From the NCBI GenBank assembly GCA_031268125.1, contig JAIRXT010000211.1, positions 1-6,659 of the forward strand: 6,659 bases of DNA, written 5' to 3'. The notes below the pieces were generated by a model, which saw only the letters and a program-made list of their open reading frames with translations, searched no databases and was not told the origin of the DNA. Below, one piece after another: positions 5,898-6,659 of this stretch (positions are counted from its first letter, which is position 1; each line of letters starts with the position of its first letter). The position numbers were made by a program, and so were the translations under genes. Source of the stretch: Treponema sp. GTDB lineage: Bacteria; Spirochaetota; Spirochaetia; Treponematales; Breznakiellaceae.

Positions 5898-6659
5898 CTA
5901 ATTCAGCACCGTTGCGGTTCCCCGGCGGTCAAAAACCATCCTAAAACTGGGGAGCAGGGGGACGGGGGTATCCACCAGGACTTCCCCGGCAAAACGGTAG
6001 GCCACGCTCCCCATGCGGAGAACCTCGTCAAACAGGTCCCGCGGCATGTTGATAAAATTCATTATCAAAAGCAGCCTGGCCTCCGCGGAACCCCGGGCCG
6101 GCACTTCCAGCAGGTCCCGCTTCTTCCCGTCCGCCCAAAAGCGGCCCCCGCCGTACAACTCGTAACCAAAGGACGAAAGAGTTACGGGAAAAACGTTGGG
6201 ATTCTCCACCCGCAGATCAACCCTAAAGCGGGTATTTACCAGATCATCTTTCAGAACGGCAATGGACGTAATGGTAAAATTCGGCTCCCGTATCCGGGGA
6301 AAATCCGCCGCCGCCGCCAGTCCGCCCCCCGCCAGAATCACGGTCAGGACGGAACGGTACTCGTCAAAATCCCCGCCGTCTTCCGGCAGATCAAAATCCA
6401 GACGAAACAGGCCCCCCTCACCCCGTGAAAGAAACGGAGCCAGTTCCGCCCCGTTAAGCAGGAACTCCCAGTCCCGAATCTCCGCCGCCCCCGCTTCCCG
6501 GGCAGCCTGGTTTTCTTCCCGCAGCGTATAGTACAGGGACACCCGGCCCGGATTTTCGGCCTCCGCCCTGTCAAAATTCAACGAATAACGGGGCAGCTCC
6601 GGCGGAGCCTCCCGGACCGGCGGAACCGCGCTTGTGCAGGAAGTCCCCAGCCGCAAACA
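5898..6659 (-). CDS. LEA14/WHy-domain-like protein, 5' end missing (likely lipoprotein)
   Basis: The C-terminal 253 codons of a minus-strand gene that runs off the right edge; the frame is open to the last base. The protein resembles LEA type 2 / WHy (water stress and hypersensitive response) proteins: the segment from FTITSIAVLKDDLVNTRFRVDLRVENPNVFPV, with the typical Val-Glu-Asn-Pro-Asn core, followed by SSFGYELYGGGRFWADGKK and a hydrophobic-alternating tail, is a plausible beta-sandwich WHy domain. The preceding part (YSLNFDRAEAENPGRVSLYYTLRE to about PRIREPNF) may be a second, diverged domain of the same kind. Near the edge the sequence reads LRLGTSCTSAVPP, with Cys encoded at 6636-6638. 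Cys followed by a Thr/Ser/Pro-rich spacer looks like the end of a lipoprotein signal peptide, so I infer a lipid-anchored periplasmic or surface protein; the hydrophobic part would lie outside the window. A TTG at 6656 is not a credible start. Substrate and role are unknown. Confidence 0.8.
   Translation of the reverse strand, partial: CLRLGTSCTSAVPPVREAPPELPRYSLNFDRAEAENPGRVSLYYTLREENQAAREAGAAEIRDWEFLLNGAELAPFLSRGEGGLFRLDFDLPEDGGDFDEYRSVLTVILAGGGLAAAADFPRIREPNFTITSIAVLKDDLVNTRFRVDLRVENPNVFPVTLSSFGYELYGGGRFWADGKKRDLLEVPARGSAEARLLLIMNFINMPRDLFDEVLRMGSVAYRFAGEVLVDTPVPLLPSFRMVFDRRGTATVLN

Noticed and set aside
5868..6428. Plus-strand 186-codon open frame opposite the LEA14-like gene
   Set aside because: Basic, low-complexity translation typical of the strand opposite a GC-rich gene; it also begins in the element terminus.
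1..6659. CRISPR array, tRNA, rRNA or riboswitch
   Set aside because: No regularly spaced repeats, cloverleaf or recognisable aptamer was seen. The intergenic sequence is accounted for by the two repeat copies and a short divergent promoter region.

Overview
The window looks like a piece of a GC-rich spirochaete chromosome, most likely a termite-gut-type Treponema or a close relative. This rests on the feel of the MurE, MurD and EpmA proteins, the presence of a DUF2804 protein and a LEA14-like lipoprotein candidate, and a MurE diaminoacid motif that does not read as the classic diaminopimelate (DNPR) type. The organism call is inference; no marker gene is present.

Layout: (1) positions 1-228 hold a truncated copy of an intergenic repeat element. 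(2) murE (+, 270-1877) is followed by a convergent DUF2804 gene (-, 1861-2889) that overlaps it by 17 bp. (3) A divergent intergenic space (2890-2969) carries a perfect TATAAT box facing murD and a TATAGT box facing DUF2804. (4) murD (+, 2970-4499) and epmA (+, 4531-5580) look like an operon. (5) A 317-bp convergent gap (5581-5897) is almost completely filled by a second copy of the repeat element. (6) A LEA14/WHy-like gene (-, 5898-6659) runs off the right edge of the window.

Function: murE and murD are consecutive cytoplasmic Mur ligases (MurD adds D-Glu, MurE adds the third, diamino, residue to UDP-MurNAc-peptide). EpmA is the lysyl-tRNA-synthetase paralogue that modifies elongation factor P. 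The DUF2804 and LEA14-like proteins have no assigned role here.

The most interesting signal is not a gene. The two ends of the window carry inverted, diverged copies of one element of about 288 bp with no coding capacity. Copy B (5598-5885) is bounded by a 9-bp direct repeat that could be a target-site duplication, and its ends are similar in inverted orientation. The outer end of copy A matches the right end of copy B over 21 bp. Together these look like a MITE (miniature inverted-repeat transposable element). One copy lies 41 bp before the murE start codon; the other separates epmA from the LEA14-like gene.
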